From an uncultured Clostridia bacterium (lineage in GTDB: Bacteria > Bacillota > Clostridia > Oscillospirales > Ruminococcaceae), in assembly GCA_947168885.1 (NCBI GenBank), contig CAMVNQ010000020.1:1-58238 (forward strand): DNA of 58,238 bases, in the 5' to 3' direction. Of the stretch, positions 10,496 to 20,053 are shown piece after piece. The stretch's first letter is position 1. Every line of letters starts with the position of its first letter. The position numbers and the translations under genes are program-made. The notes below the pieces were generated by a model that saw nothing but the letters and a program-made list of their open reading frames with translations, had not been told where the DNA came from and did not search any database.

Positions 10496-10513
10496 AGCCG
10501 GAGATCTCCGGCT
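10496..10513. promoter_or_regulatory. Perfect 18-bp palindrome in the gap between baseplate genes
   Basis: AGCCGGAGATCTCCGGCT is perfectly self-complementary. A second small hairpin (ACGGAA-TTT-TTCCGT) lies about 20 bases later. They fill the 72-base gap before the tail protein I gene. It could be an RNA processing site, a weak attenuator or a protein-binding dyad. No U-run follows, so it is not a normal terminator. Confidence 0.5.
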
Positions 10514-10559
10514 TTACGGCAGACGGAATTTTTCCGTATTATAAGGAGCTCGATCCATA

Positions 10560-11705
10560 ATGAGAGAAAAGCTGAAGTATTTCATATTGAACAACGCCTA
10601 CGAGTTCAAGCGCGGGATATGTGAGAATATGGAAGTTTACGGCAACTCACTCAGGTTTTCCTCGGAAAAGATCTCGGGTATAGGGCGCTTCATGACGAGA
10701 GTGTTCGATTCCGGAGACAGGGGAACGGTGTGGCACAGAATGCTGATAAACGCGGAGAATATGTCCGCGGACGAACTTCGCGTCACGGTCTATGCGACCG
10801 ACAGCAAGGAGTTTTCATACAAGGGTGAGACATACAGGACAGACGAGGTGTTCCGCGACAAAAGCCTTAGTCTCGACAAAAAAACAGAGATGTTCTCCGT
10901 CTTCGAGAAGAAGAAGGTGAACGGCGCACGCGACGCGCTGCTGCACGATGTGAGCGGTCAGTATCTCTGGATATATGTCGAGGTGTTCGGTATAAGCGGA
11001 AAGCCTGCGGTAATAAACGACATACGGCTCTATCTTCCGGCGGAGTCATGGATAGACCGTCTTCCGCGGATATACCGCAAGAGCGATCAGGAGACCGGGT
11101 TTCTTGAGCGGTATCTCGGTATCTTCCAGACCTTGTACGACGAGGTCGAGGAAGAGATAAAAAATATTTCGGGAAGGTTCGACCCGGAATGTGCGGAGAG
11201 CGGGTTCCTTGAATGGCTCGCAGACTGGCTCGATATTTCGGACTGTTCGGTCTGGAAGGAAGAGAAGCTCAGAAAGCTGCTGCTTACGGCGGTGAGTCTT
11301 TACCGGAGCAGAGGAACGCGGGAATGTCTTTCCAAAGCCATAGAGCTTTACACGGGAGAGCGGCCTTTCATCATCGAGAACTTCTCACTTCGCGAGCATA
11401 TCGGAACTTCGGCTTACGACCGGACGCTCGTGCCTATGTACGGAAACGACCCGTACAAGATATTCATTCTTGTGCGAAGCGAGGTAATAGAGACGGACAA
11501 CGACAAGGGTGTGCTGTGGCGTATAGCGCGGGAGCTCATACCGGTCACGGTCGATTTTGAGCTTAAGGTCCTCGAACCGTATATATTCCTCGGACAATAT
11601 TCATATCTCGGTATAAATACTTATCTCGGAAAGCCCGGAAATGCCGCGCTTGACGGAAGATCAAGAATAACCTTCTCCGTTATAGGGGAAGGCAAAGAAA
11701 AATAA
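10560..11705 (+). CDS. Phage tail protein I-like baseplate protein
   Basis: 381 residues. The middle holds the tail protein I (P2 gpI) signature: SWIDRLPRIYRKSDQ at about 163, then GFLERYLGIFQTLYDEVEEEI, FLEWLADWLDI and LYRSRGTRECLSKAIELYTG. It links the J-like wedge proteins to tail fibres in P2-type baseplates. The N-terminal 150 residues are an extra beta-rich domain. The ATG is preceded by AAGGAG at a somewhat long distance. It is followed after 9 bases by the fibre-like gene. Confidence 0.85.
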   Translation: MREKLKYFILNNAYEFKRGICENMEVYGNSLRFSSEKISGIGRFMTRVFDSGDRGTVWHRMLINAENMSADELRVTVYATDSKEFSYKGETYRTDEVFRDKSLSLDKKTEMFSVFEKKKVNGARDALLHDVSGQYLWIYVEVFGISGKPAVINDIRLYLPAESWIDRLPRIYRKSDQETGFLERYLGIFQTLYDEVEEEIKNISGRFDPECAESGFLEWLADWLDISDCSVWKEEKLRKLLLTAVSLYRSRGTRECLSKAIELYTGERPFIIENFSLREHIGTSAYDRTLVPMYGNDPYKIFILVRSEVIETDNDKGVLWRIARELIPVTVDFELKVLEPYIFLGQYSYLGINTYLGKPGNAALDGRSRITFSVIGEGKEK

Positions 11706-11714
11706 GGAGCATTT

Positions 11715-13424
11715 ATGAAAAACACACAGCTTTATCCTTTTGAAAGAAACAAGTATTTTTACGGCAAGCTGCTCAGCGTAGAGGATTTCAATTTTGAACA
11801 GAAATACCTCAACGACAAGAGAAGGCTTGTGAACCGCCTTGTTCACGGCATCGGCGTTGTGTGCGGACTTAACGTCGTGCGCATAGATGACCTTACTATC
11901 TCGGTAGAGAGCGGACTTGCGTTCGATTCGACAGGACGCGAGATAGTCGTTGATATGCCGGTAACAAAGAAGCTTTCGATGCTCAACGGCTACGACGCGG
12001 CTCTGAGCAGCGGCAGCAATGCTTATGTTTATCTCTGCCTTGAATACAGCGAAGGCGAAAAGGGTAATGCGCACAATATAGTTCCCGACAGCGCGGGCAC
12101 GAACGCGGACAGGATCATAGAAGGATACAACCTTTATCTTACGTCGAACGAACCCGAGGACAATATTGCGCGCGCGGATCTGCTTTATGAGGAAGCTGTT
12201 ACGGTATTCTGGAACGGAACGGTGCGCATTCGTCATATTATGCCGCGGTTCATCAACCCCGACACCTCATTCCCGTTCAGAGTCGAGATAGAGACTTATT
12301 CAAAGCAGTTCGCGGCGCTTTCCTATGACATACAGCTCGTCTGCCTTAACAGCGCGGCGGACGGCAGCTCGGTAATAAAGGTGAACTTTGACGAGACGCT
12401 TGTTGACAAGACCGGTAAGTATTCTCTCACATACGATCTTAAAGCGACGAATGTCAGCAATACCGAGGGTACGGCTACACCGGACCCGCTCACGTTCCGT
12501 CTTGCTTACGACAAGAGCCCGGCAGAGGGAACACTCTCCGGAAAGTCGTCCGTTAATATCACAGACAAGAACATTTACGACGCTTTCGTTGAGAACAGCT
12601 ATGACCACAGCATGGATACGGAGCTGCGCAACACGGTAGGTCAGAGACTTTACCTCGCGAGGATAGGTCTTGTGAACTCGGTAGGCTCCTCGATAATCGA
12701 CGAGATAATCAACGTCCCGTTCGGTCAGTATGTTGCAAACAATACTCTGCTGAGCGCTATCGGTAAGAACAGAGCCGCTTACGGTACGGAAAGCGCTGCT
12801 TCTTCCTCTTCGTCACACTTCGAGCCGCAGATCAGCGGCGCCAGAAACACGGAGATAACGAGCGGTGTGTGCCGGATAAATCTCAACGCCGGAAGTCTCA
12901 AGAACAAGGTCTTCTATTCAGATGAGATATTCCACGGTCTCGGTCTCGGAAGTGTCACGATAGTGCTCGGCGCTATGACGGATTCCGGTACTATATACGG
13001 CAACCCGTCCGTATTCCGTGATGAGGAAGCTCCCTATGAGGTCGCGGCTAAACTTGACCCGTCGAAGGGAAGCTTCATTATCGGCATACTTACGAAATCA
13101 ACTATGCTTCAGGACTATATTGACGTTAAGTGGACAGCTCTCCGCGACGTAGATGAAAAAGTCACCGAGAAGAGCAATATGAAGATAACGATAAAGCCGA
13201 ACTCCCTGATAATCAAGCCGCGTGAGACGAAGTATCTCGAAGCGGTTTGCAGCAATATGACCAACAAGACGGTGCGCTGGTCGGTATCTCCCGTTACAGG
13301 CGGTGAGATAGACCCGAACGGTATGTACACGGCTCCCAACACCGAGGGCGTTTATGAGGTCGTGGCGCAGAGTGCGGTATATCCCGAGGTCAAGGCATCT
13401 ATTATGGTAGTTGTAAGAGGATAA
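11715..13424 (+). CDS. CIS-associated fibre-like protein with C-terminal Ig-like domain
   Basis: 569 residues. The N-terminus (YPFERNKYFYGKLLSVEDF, then YLNDKRRLVNRLVHGIGVVCGL) is a signature I associate with conserved proteins of extracellular CIS clusters. The C-terminal 85 residues form a bacterial Ig-like (Big_2-like) domain: RETKYLEAV...KTVRWSVSP...IDPNGMYTAPNTEGVYEVVA. Such domains often bind cell surfaces. The protein may sit at the baseplate rim as a fibre or target-recognition protein. It closes the baseplate block; 93 bases without a gene follow. Confidence 0.65.
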   Translation: MKNTQLYPFERNKYFYGKLLSVEDFNFEQKYLNDKRRLVNRLVHGIGVVCGLNVVRIDDLTISVESGLAFDSTGREIVVDMPVTKKLSMLNGYDAALSSGSNAYVYLCLEYSEGEKGNAHNIVPDSAGTNADRIIEGYNLYLTSNEPEDNIARADLLYEEAVTVFWNGTVRIRHIMPRFINPDTSFPFRVEIETYSKQFAALSYDIQLVCLNSAADGSSVIKVNFDETLVDKTGKYSLTYDLKATNVSNTEGTATPDPLTFRLAYDKSPAEGTLSGKSSVNITDKNIYDAFVENSYDHSMDTELRNTVGQRLYLARIGLVNSVGSSIIDEIINVPFGQYVANNTLLSAIGKNRAAYGTESAASSSSSHFEPQISGARNTEITSGVCRINLNAGSLKNKVFYSDEIFHGLGLGSVTIVLGAMTDSGTIYGNPSVFRDEEAPYEVAAKLDPSKGSFIIGILTKSTMLQDYIDVKWTALRDVDEKVTEKSNMKITIKPNSLIIKPRETKYLEAVCSNMTNKTVRWSVSPVTGGEIDPNGMYTAPNTEGVYEVVAQSAVYPEVKASIMVVVRG

Positions 13425-13517
13425 CGAACAGACGATGCACAATTCACTGTTTCGGTGCACGCTTCGCGCGCTATCGGAAATGTAAAAAAATAATCATGAG
13501 CAAAGGAGGCGAAGCTG

Positions 13518-14369
13518 TTGGTAATATACACATACGGTCACGAATATCCCGTTACAAGCGTTCAGAAGACCACGGACGAGTATAACTGCTATATATGCAC
13601 GGATAGTGTTAACGGCGGCTTCTGCCGTATCATCAGCATCAAGAACAAGGCGCTTTTCCCCGAACTTGTGAGCTGGCTTTCAAAAACGGTCGATCCGTCC
13701 GTTTTCACGGATTATATTGAACACTTCATTTACGACGATATGCTTTGCATCGTAATGAAATATACGCAGGGCGTGACCCTTGCGGACAAGAACGATACCG
13801 AGCCCATGTCGCTCAAGGAACGTCTTGAGCTCTGCAGAAAGATACTCGAACGTGCGGTGCTCCTCGATATTCCGGATTACTTTCTTGACAAGTGCATGGA
13901 CACGGGAAATATAATTGTTGCTGCCGATCTTTCGGTAAGCTTCAACTATCCTATCGAGGATATAATAGTTATGAGAGACGGCGCGGCTATCAAGAGGACA
14001 GAGATGCTGCTCCGGCTCATGTTCGCGCGGGAGATAGAAAGAAAAGTTCCCGACGAGCTTATGAAATTCTTCGATGAGATGCCCGACCTCGCGGGGTCAA
14101 ATATGATAGAGCTGTACAGCAGATACTATATGATGATGACAAGGCTCATCGAAAGAGACGCCGGCGACGAGGAGCCGAAGTCGATATGGTACAGGATATG
14201 GGATAAGCTTAAGAGCTTATGGGCTGTAATAAAGAGGGTGCTTATGTTCCTGCTGCTTGCGGTGGCGGTCGTATATCTGATATTCACGATAAACACATCG
14301 GGAAGCTCCACCAAACAGTCAAAGACCTTTGACAGCATAGGAACGGTAACGATAGATAAGAACAGGTGA
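13518..14369 (+). CDS. Single-pass membrane protein with pseudokinase-like domain
   Basis: 283 residues, TTG start after AAAGGAGG at 8-base spacing. Residues 1-160 read like a shortened, degenerate protein-kinase fold: a strand pair ending CRIISIKN where the ATP-binding Lys strand would be, a hinge-like MKYTQG, a helix LKERLELCRKIL, and MDTGNII followed by SFNYPI in place of the HRD...N and DFG motifs. No glycine-rich loop, HRD Asp or DFG Asp is visible. A hydrophobic helix (VLMFLLLAVAVVYLIFTI, about 241-258) leaves a short tail outside the cell. The plan resembles EssB/YukC of type VII secretion. The kinase relation is fold-level inference. Confidence 0.6.
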   Translation: MVIYTYGHEYPVTSVQKTTDEYNCYICTDSVNGGFCRIISIKNKALFPELVSWLSKTVDPSVFTDYIEHFIYDDMLCIVMKYTQGVTLADKNDTEPMSLKERLELCRKILERAVLLDIPDYFLDKCMDTGNIIVAADLSVSFNYPIEDIIVMRDGAAIKRTEMLLRLMFAREIERKVPDELMKFFDEMPDLAGSNMIELYSRYYMMMTRLIERDAGDEEPKSIWYRIWDKLKSLWAVIKRVLMFLLLAVAVVYLIFTINTSGSSTKQSKTFDSIGTVTIDKNR

Positions 14370-14378
14370 GATTGAAAT

Positions 14379-17345
14379 ATGTTCGATTTTTTTGGTGCTT
14401 TCAAACTGTTTCTGCGCAAGGCTGAACGAATATTCCTGACGCCGATAATGCTTTTCGGCCGAATGGTGCTGAGAAAGCTCAATCCCCAGAATATCGTCAG
14501 CAAGGTCGCTACGGACATCAGGAAAGAGGCTAAGGGAATTACCTCGAAGCCTAATGCCGTAAGCCAGTATTTTATAATCGGAGACAGGTTCGTCGCTAAA
14601 AAACTTGTGTATGCGATCGTGATAATACTCATTATTCTCACGATCGTGTTCATAAGATTCGGTATCCCGCTGCTCGTACAGTGGTTCTTTACTAAGGATA
14701 TGTGGGTCAACAGCGAGGATGTCAACGGATATACCGGAAAGGTCTGCCTTTACGACAGCCCTAAGCTTGAGAACGTCCTTTTTGTGGGACGCCTTGAGAA
14801 CGGGAGTGTTGAGGGCGAGGGTACGCTATACAATTACAAGGGCGACCTTGTTTATACCGGAAACTTCAAGAACGGCGAATACTCCGGCTATGGAAGGCTT
14901 TATTATCCGGACGGGAATGTACAGTATTCCGGCGGTTTCAACGCCAATATTTTCGACGGCGAGGGTACGAGGTACTACGAAAGCGGAAAAACGATGTATA
15001 TCGGTCAGTTCCAGAGCGGCGTGTATAACGGCTCGGGAAAGCTTTACGACGAGCAGAGCGGCGTAGTGGAATATGACGGAAGCTTTGTGAACGGTGCGTT
15101 CAACGGTGTCGGAAAGGCATATTCCGCCGAGTCCGGCAAGCTCATGTACAGCGGCAATTTCGTGAACAACGAATACGACGGCAAGGGCGAGCTTTACGAC
15201 GGCGACAGCGGAAAGATAAAGTACAGCGGAGATTTCAAGGCGAATATGTTTTCCGGAAACGGAAAACTTTATACCGACGGAGAGCTCGTTTATGACGGGA
15301 ACTTCAATAACGGCAGCTACAACGGCTTCGGGACTCTCATGGACGGAAGCAGCGTAAAATATGCCGGCGAATTCGTCAACGGCAACTATAACGGCACCGG
15401 TAAGCTTTACGACAAGGGTGTCCTGCTTTACAGCGGTGATTTTACGGACGGTCTTTATAACGGCAACGGCTCTATGTATAAGAACGGCACGCTTTACTAT
15501 ACCGGCGGCTTTTCCATGGGAAAGCCGATAGGAACGGGTACGTTCTATGACGAAAAGGGCGATGTCCTTTCTGACGGCAAGCTCGGCAACGGCGATGTTG
15601 TAAGCGGAAAGACGACTTTGTTCGACGACAACGGCAATCTTCAGTATGTCGGCGGCATAGCTGACGGAAAATATGACGGAAACGGCGTTCTTTATGACAG
15701 CGCGACCGGTAATATACTCTACGACGGCGCGTTCACGGCGGGAGTTTACAACGGAAACGGCAAGCTCTACCAGAACGGCGTGCTCATCTATGACGGCGCG
15801 TTTACCGACGGCGAATACAACGGCGCAGGTAAGCTGTATGAAAACGGAGATCTCGTTTATGAGGGTGACTTCAAGGACGGTAAAAAGACCGGAAATGCCG
15901 TTTTCTACAAGAACGGCAAGAGGATCTATGAGGGCGAGGTAAACGACGGCAAGTACGACGGTAACGGAAAGGAATACAACAACGACAAGCTCGTTTATGA
16001 CGGCGCGTTCATCAACGGCAAATACAACGGAAGCGGCAAACTCTACAAGAACGACAAGCTCTACTATGACGGCAACTTTGTGAACGGCAATCCGCAGGGT
16101 CAGGGTACATATTACGACGAAAACGGTGATGTCGCCATGGAAGGCAGTATCTCCAGCGGCGGAGTCGTCAACGGTTCCACGAATATTTACGACAAGAGCG
16201 GCAAGCTCATTTATTCCGGTGATGTCAAAAACGGCATATATGACGGAAACGGCAAGCTTTATGACGGAAAGACCGGTAAACTTGTTTACGAGGGCGGCTT
16301 TGCTTCCGGCAGATACAACGGCGCAGGCAAGCAGTATGACGGAAAGACCGGCAAACTCATCTTTGACGGAAACTTCACGGACGGCAAGCATAACGGCACC
16401 GGCAAACAGTACAGCACAAAAGGCTCGCTTATATACGACGGCGCATTCAAGGATGATAAATATGAGGGTAACGGAAAGCTTTACGGAAGCAACGGAAAGA
16501 TGCTTTACTCCGGCACGTTCCTGGGAGACAAGTATGACGGCAAGGGCGAGCTCTATGACACCTCAAGCGGAAAGAAGATCTATGAGGGCGACTTCAAGGA
16601 CGGTCAGCGCAGCGGCACCGGCAAGGACTTCGACAGCAAGACGGGTTCGCTGATCTATGACGGTGAGTTCCTGAACGACAAGTATAACGGCAAGGGCAAG
16701 CTCTATAAGGACGGTGTACTCATTTATGAAGGCGGTTTCAAGGACGGAGAGTACTTCGGTGAGGGAACGTTCTATGACGCGTCCGGTCAGGTCGTAAATC
16801 AGGGTTATATGGACGGAAACGGATCTGTCTCCAACGGTGTTGCGACGATATACGGTTCGGACGGAAAGACCGTGCTTTACTACGGAAGCGTTCAGAACGG
16901 CGTTTACAACGGCGCGGGCAAGCTTTATGACGAAAAGACCGGCGATCTTGTATATGACGGCAACTTCGCTTCGGGTCTTTACGACGGCAACGGAAAGCTG
17001 TATGAAAACGGCGCTCTGATCTATTCCGGCGTATTCTATCAGGGTGACTATCACGGAAACGGAAAGCTGTACGCGAACGGAAAGCTCTTATACGACGGCG
17101 AGTTCTATATGAATGAATATCACGGCAACGGAAAGCTTTTCGACAATAACGGAGAGCTCATCTATGACGGCGGCTTCTATATGGGCAAGTATGACGGCAA
17201 GGGACGTGAGTTCTATCCGAAGGGTGCACTGAAATTCGAGGGGACCTTCAAGCTCGGCGAATATGGAATCGGCACATTCTATGACGAAAACGGCGATGAG
17301 ATAACCGATGAGGAGACTCTTGAAAACCTCAGGAAGAAGGACTGA
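14379..17345 (+). CDS. Membrane-anchored MORN-repeat protein
   Basis: 988 residues. A cytoplasmic-looking N-terminus is followed by one long hydrophobic segment (about 75-102, LVYAIVIILIILTIVFIRFG). From about 130 to the end there are roughly 35-40 MORN-type repeats of 20-23 residues with the pattern G-x-G-x-L-Y...G-x-L-x-Y-x-G-x-F-x-x-G-x-Y/F. Orientation rules (basic residues before the helix) would put the repeats outside the membrane, but this is uncertain. Such an array would form a long rod. It starts 9 bases behind the pseudokinase-like gene, so the two membrane proteins are probably made together. It may be an anchor, channel or sleeve for the CIS. Confidence 0.85.
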   Translation: MFDFFGAFKLFLRKAERIFLTPIMLFGRMVLRKLNPQNIVSKVATDIRKEAKGITSKPNAVSQYFIIGDRFVAKKLVYAIVIILIILTIVFIRFGIPLLVQWFFTKDMWVNSEDVNGYTGKVCLYDSPKLENVLFVGRLENGSVEGEGTLYNYKGDLVYTGNFKNGEYSGYGRLYYPDGNVQYSGGFNANIFDGEGTRYYESGKTMYIGQFQSGVYNGSGKLYDEQSGVVEYDGSFVNGAFNGVGKAYSAESGKLMYSGNFVNNEYDGKGELYDGDSGKIKYSGDFKANMFSGNGKLYTDGELVYDGNFNNGSYNGFGTLMDGSSVKYAGEFVNGNYNGTGKLYDKGVLLYSGDFTDGLYNGNGSMYKNGTLYYTGGFSMGKPIGTGTFYDEKGDVLSDGKLGNGDVVSGKTTLFDDNGNLQYVGGIADGKYDGNGVLYDSATGNILYDGAFTAGVYNGNGKLYQNGVLIYDGAFTDGEYNGAGKLYENGDLVYEGDFKDGKKTGNAVFYKNGKRIYEGEVNDGKYDGNGKEYNNDKLVYDGAFINGKYNGSGKLYKNDKLYYDGNFVNGNPQGQGTYYDENGDVAMEGSISSGGVVNGSTNIYDKSGKLIYSGDVKNGIYDGNGKLYDGKTGKLVYEGGFASGRYNGAGKQYDGKTGKLIFDGNFTDGKHNGTGKQYSTKGSLIYDGAFKDDKYEGNGKLYGSNGKMLYSGTFLGDKYDGKGELYDTSSGKKIYEGDFKDGQRSGTGKDFDSKTGSLIYDGEFLNDKYNGKGKLYKDGVLIYEGGFKDGEYFGEGTFYDASGQVVNQGYMDGNGSVSNGVATIYGSDGKTVLYYGSVQNGVYNGAGKLYDEKTGDLVYDGNFASGLYDGNGKLYENGALIYSGVFYQGDYHGNGKLYANGKLLYDGEFYMNEYHGNGKLFDNNGELIYDGGFYMGKYDGKGREFYPKGALKFEGTFKLGEYGIGTFYDENGDEITDEETLENLRKKD

Positions 17346-17363
17346 CCGAAAGGCACGGTGGAT

Positions 17364-17948
17364 ATGGCTAATTACAATATAGTTTCGGATATTGGCGACG
17401 CGATAGTGAAACTTCTCCGCGAGGGGATGGTACCCGACATTATCCCGAATACGGAGGGTATTGGCGTTTGTCACCCCTCAGACAAGGGCGATGTCAGCCT
17501 TGGGATATGTCTTTATGACATACGCAGGAACAACGACATCGACACGACAGAGAGGATAGCTGTCGGGAACGATAAGCTGCGTGCGCCGTCGTTCTATCTT
17601 GACCTGTACTACATGATAACCGCGTACTCGTCGAGCGACATCAAGTTCCGGTCGCTTGAGGAAGCAAAGATCATAGGGCGCATGATGCAGATAATCGAGG
17701 GCAACCCTGTATTCAAGCCGGAGCTTTACGGCAACGCGTTCGCGAATATGAAGTATCAGCCGCGCATTGAGATGCTCGACCTCGACAACGAGGAAAAGCA
17801 CCGTATCTGGAACATACCCGATAAGCCGTATAAGCTTTCGGTGTTCTACAAGGTCTATCCGGTAGAGATAGAATCCGAACGTGTCAAGAGCATTACGAGA
17901 GTATCCGAGACCGATTTCACTATCGGTCAGATCGACAACCGCGAATGA
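17364..17948 (+). CDS. DUF4255 / Pvc16-family cap protein
   Basis: About 194 residues from the ATG at 17364 (a GTG at 17358 is less well spaced from AAGG). The pattern SDIGDAIVKLLREGMVP...VSLGICLYDIRRNN and LRAPSFYLDLYYMITAYSSSD matches the DUF4255/Pvc16 family. In PVC/Afp particles this protein caps the end of the tube and sheath. The next gene, a carboxypeptidase-regulatory-like protein, is a common partner of Pvc16 genes. Confidence 0.85.
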   Translation: MANYNIVSDIGDAIVKLLREGMVPDIIPNTEGIGVCHPSDKGDVSLGICLYDIRRNNDIDTTERIAVGNDKLRAPSFYLDLYYMITAYSSSDIKFRSLEEAKIIGRMMQIIEGNPVFKPELYGNAFANMKYQPRIEMLDLDNEEKHRIWNIPDKPYKLSVFYKVYPVEIESERVKSITRVSETDFTIGQIDNRE

Positions 17949-17968
17949 CCCGAGGGGGGTGAGCTTGA

Positions 17969-18736
17969 TTGGAGAGATTGGGATCAGTGTCGCGCCGTAT
18001 GGTCATGCGCCTTTCTGTCTCGGTGCTGCTTACGGACGACCTTACCGGAGAGCCCGTTAAAGGGAGCGGCGCGAGGGTGTGGATCGACGGTCAGAAGCCG
18101 CCGATAAAAAAGGACGACGGCAGGAACATATTTGTCGATCTTCCCGAGGGCGAATATGTTCTGAACGCAGAGGGCGGCTTCTATGCGCATACCGAAGTGC
18201 AGTGCAGGGTCAGCTCCGGCAAGGCGGAGAACATCACTGTCAGGCTTCTTCCGAACAGGCTTTATCCAGTGCCGCCGGATACCGTGCGGATAGAGGGAAA
18301 GGCTGTTCCGGACACGGCGGTAAGGATATATTCGGCAGACAGGGCTTCTGCCTACAAACTGCTTTCGGACGTGAAAAATGAAAGCAGCGTAATAGGAATT
18401 TATCACGGTGACGGTATAAATATTGAAGGCAAGCTGCTGAAAATAATATCTCCCGCCGGGAAAGGCGAGTACATACGCGTTCTTTCCGCGGAAAACAGCG
18501 AGAGGAGCGAGTATCTGCTTTCTGACGGGCTTAAAGCCGCTTATCCGAAGATAGGAACGGTCATAGTTCCGGTGTCGGAATGCATGACTGACGCGGACGG
18601 GGATTTCATGCTTCTGCTAAGAAACAGCTCAGGCGGATCGGAGATGATCTGCGAAGTGCAGAACGGCAAAAAGACAACAGTAAAAAGTATAGATATATCC
18701 GGGTCGAACTACATAAAGACCGATCTTATGAAATAA
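17969..18736 (+). CDS. Carboxypeptidase-regulatory-like domain protein
   Basis: 255 residues, TTG start after GGGGGGTGA. Residues 12-90 (MRLSVSVLLTDDLTGEPV...IKKDDGRNIFVDLPEGEYVL) form a beta-sandwich of the carboxypeptidase-regulatory/PEGA type. The remainder is a second beta-rich region with no recognised family. No signal peptide is visible, so it should remain cytoplasmic or be part of the particle. Its position behind Pvc16 suggests a structural role at the particle end. Confidence 0.6.
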   Translation: MERLGSVSRRMVMRLSVSVLLTDDLTGEPVKGSGARVWIDGQKPPIKKDDGRNIFVDLPEGEYVLNAEGGFYAHTEVQCRVSSGKAENITVRLLPNRLYPVPPDTVRIEGKAVPDTAVRIYSADRASAYKLLSDVKNESSVIGIYHGDGINIEGKLLKIISPAGKGEYIRVLSAENSERSEYLLSDGLKAAYPKIGTVIVPVSECMTDADGDFMLLLRNSSGGSEMICEVQNGKKTTVKSIDISGSNYIKTDLMK

Positions 18737-18758
18737 TTGACCGAAAGGAGCGGTAAAA

Positions 18759-19145
18759 ATGGCTTTTGCGGTCTGCGGCGGAGCAATGCTCGCGTGCTCA
18801 TTCGGAATGGCACCTGCGATGTTCAATGTTCTCCCGCAAAACAGAACTATAACGACAATGCCGCTTGCGAACATAATGGATAACAAGCCTATGGTGAACG
18901 TTATGCCGTTCGGTATGTGCTCGTGTCCGGCTAACCCTGCGGTGGCTTCTGCGACAGCGGCGGCGTTAGGCGTGCTTACGCCTATGCCGTGCATACCGGT
19001 CACCACAGCGCCGTGGATGCCGGGAAGCCCCACCGTTCTCATAGGCGGACAGCCGGCGCTAAACAACACAAGCAAGCTTATGTGCAACTGGGGCGGTATA
19101 ATACAGATCACCAACCCCGGCACGACGAACATAATGGTGCCGTAA
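18759..19145 (+). CDS. PAAR-like (DUF4280) spike-tip protein
   Basis: 128 residues. It matches the PAAR-like DUF4280 layout: FAVCGGAMLACSFGMAPA at the start, MPFGMCSCPANP in the middle, PCIPVTTAPWMPGSPTVLIGGQPALN and a last Cys in KLMCNWGG. The conserved Cys residues are probably metal ligands at the needle point. It should sharpen the gp5-type spike encoded at 4187. Strong AAAGGAG ribosome site. Confidence 0.88.
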   Translation: MAFAVCGGAMLACSFGMAPAMFNVLPQNRTITTMPLANIMDNKPMVNVMPFGMCSCPANPAVASATAAALGVLTPMPCIPVTTAPWMPGSPTVLIGGQPALNNTSKLMCNWGGIIQITNPGTTNIMVP

Positions 19146-19177
19146 AGGTTTCTGGATTCGAAAGGAATACAGCATAA

Positions 19178-20020
19178 ATGGAAAAAAAGGCAGATAAAAA
19201 GACAGATAACAAAGCGGGAAAAAAAGAACGCGTCCTGACATCGAATCCCGGGGTAACGGAAAAGACAGACGCGGTCATAATGAATATATCGACTGTTTTT
19301 TTCAGAGATAAGGTCATGATAAACAAGGACGCGGGACTTATCTCGATAATCAATATGCAGACAGAGGATGTCGGAAACGCGCTCGGAAAGCACAACGGAA
19401 GGCTTGTGTGCGTTACAAGGTCCGGTATCTCCGCTGTGTTTGAGGGAGGCTGTGACGACGCTCTGAAATGCGCGATCACGATTTGTCAGGAAGCCGAACT
19501 TGAAGAGCGCAAGCCATTGTTCAGAGGTCTGAGCATTGGTCTGGATTACGGAACGATATGCGTGGGAGTTGTGGGATACAGCGGTTTCGATATGCCGCTT
19601 GTTATGTCGGAAACTATGGACACCGCGGTATTTCTGAGTGAGACCGCGATAAAATACAATTCACGCATTCTTATAACAAGCGATGTATCGACGCGGCTGC
19701 CCGATTTTCAGATGCGGTACAACAGCCGCAGACTCGGAAAGATATATCATACTGCGACCGATGTGGCAGAGGATATTTTTGATGTATATGACGGCGATCT
19801 TGCCGATACAAAATACAGTAAGATGAGAAGCAGGTTCTTCTTTGAGACGGGCGTTGACCTTTTCCTGAAAGGCAAATATCTCGAAGCGCGCACATACTTC
19901 ATAGAGCTTCTCAAGTTTGACAGAAACGATGCCGCCGCAAAGCAGTATGTTTACAGATGTGACAGCTGCATAGCAGGAACGGCTGACGAGTACGAAAAAC
20001 AATATCTTGAGATCCAGTGA
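19178..20020 (+). CDS. Class III nucleotidyl cyclase-like protein, apparently inactive, with TPR-like tail
   Basis: 280 residues. A Lys-rich N-terminus (1-25) precedes a class III adenylyl/guanylyl cyclase-like domain (about 30-205). The family segment G-x-x-x-G-x-x-x-x-G is kept as LDYGTICVGVVGYSG. The two metal-binding Asp positions appear changed: the F-x-D-I segment reads IMNIS, and the GD before 'AVF' reads RSGISAVF. The N...R pair of the transition-state segment also seems lost (SETMDTAVFLSE). Residues 225-270 look like a TPR pair. It probably acts as a binding or scaffold protein. It sits between the PAAR-like tip and the PP2C-like receptor. Confidence 0.65.
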   Translation: MEKKADKKTDNKAGKKERVLTSNPGVTEKTDAVIMNISTVFFRDKVMINKDAGLISIINMQTEDVGNALGKHNGRLVCVTRSGISAVFEGGCDDALKCAITICQEAELEERKPLFRGLSIGLDYGTICVGVVGYSGFDMPLVMSETMDTAVFLSETAIKYNSRILITSDVSTRLPDFQMRYNSRRLGKIYHTATDVAEDIFDVYDGDLADTKYSKMRSRFFFETGVDLFLKGKYLEARTYFIELLKFDRNDAAAKQYVYRCDSCIAGTADEYEKQYLEIQ

Positions 20021-20053
20021 TCTATTGCCGGATCCGTTTACGAGGTGTTATTA

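Noticed and set aside
14826-16391. 521-codon open frame on the minus strand opposite the MORN gene
   Set aside because: It mirrors the MORN repeats in reverse, has no ribosome site and no domain; a shadow of repetitive coding DNA.
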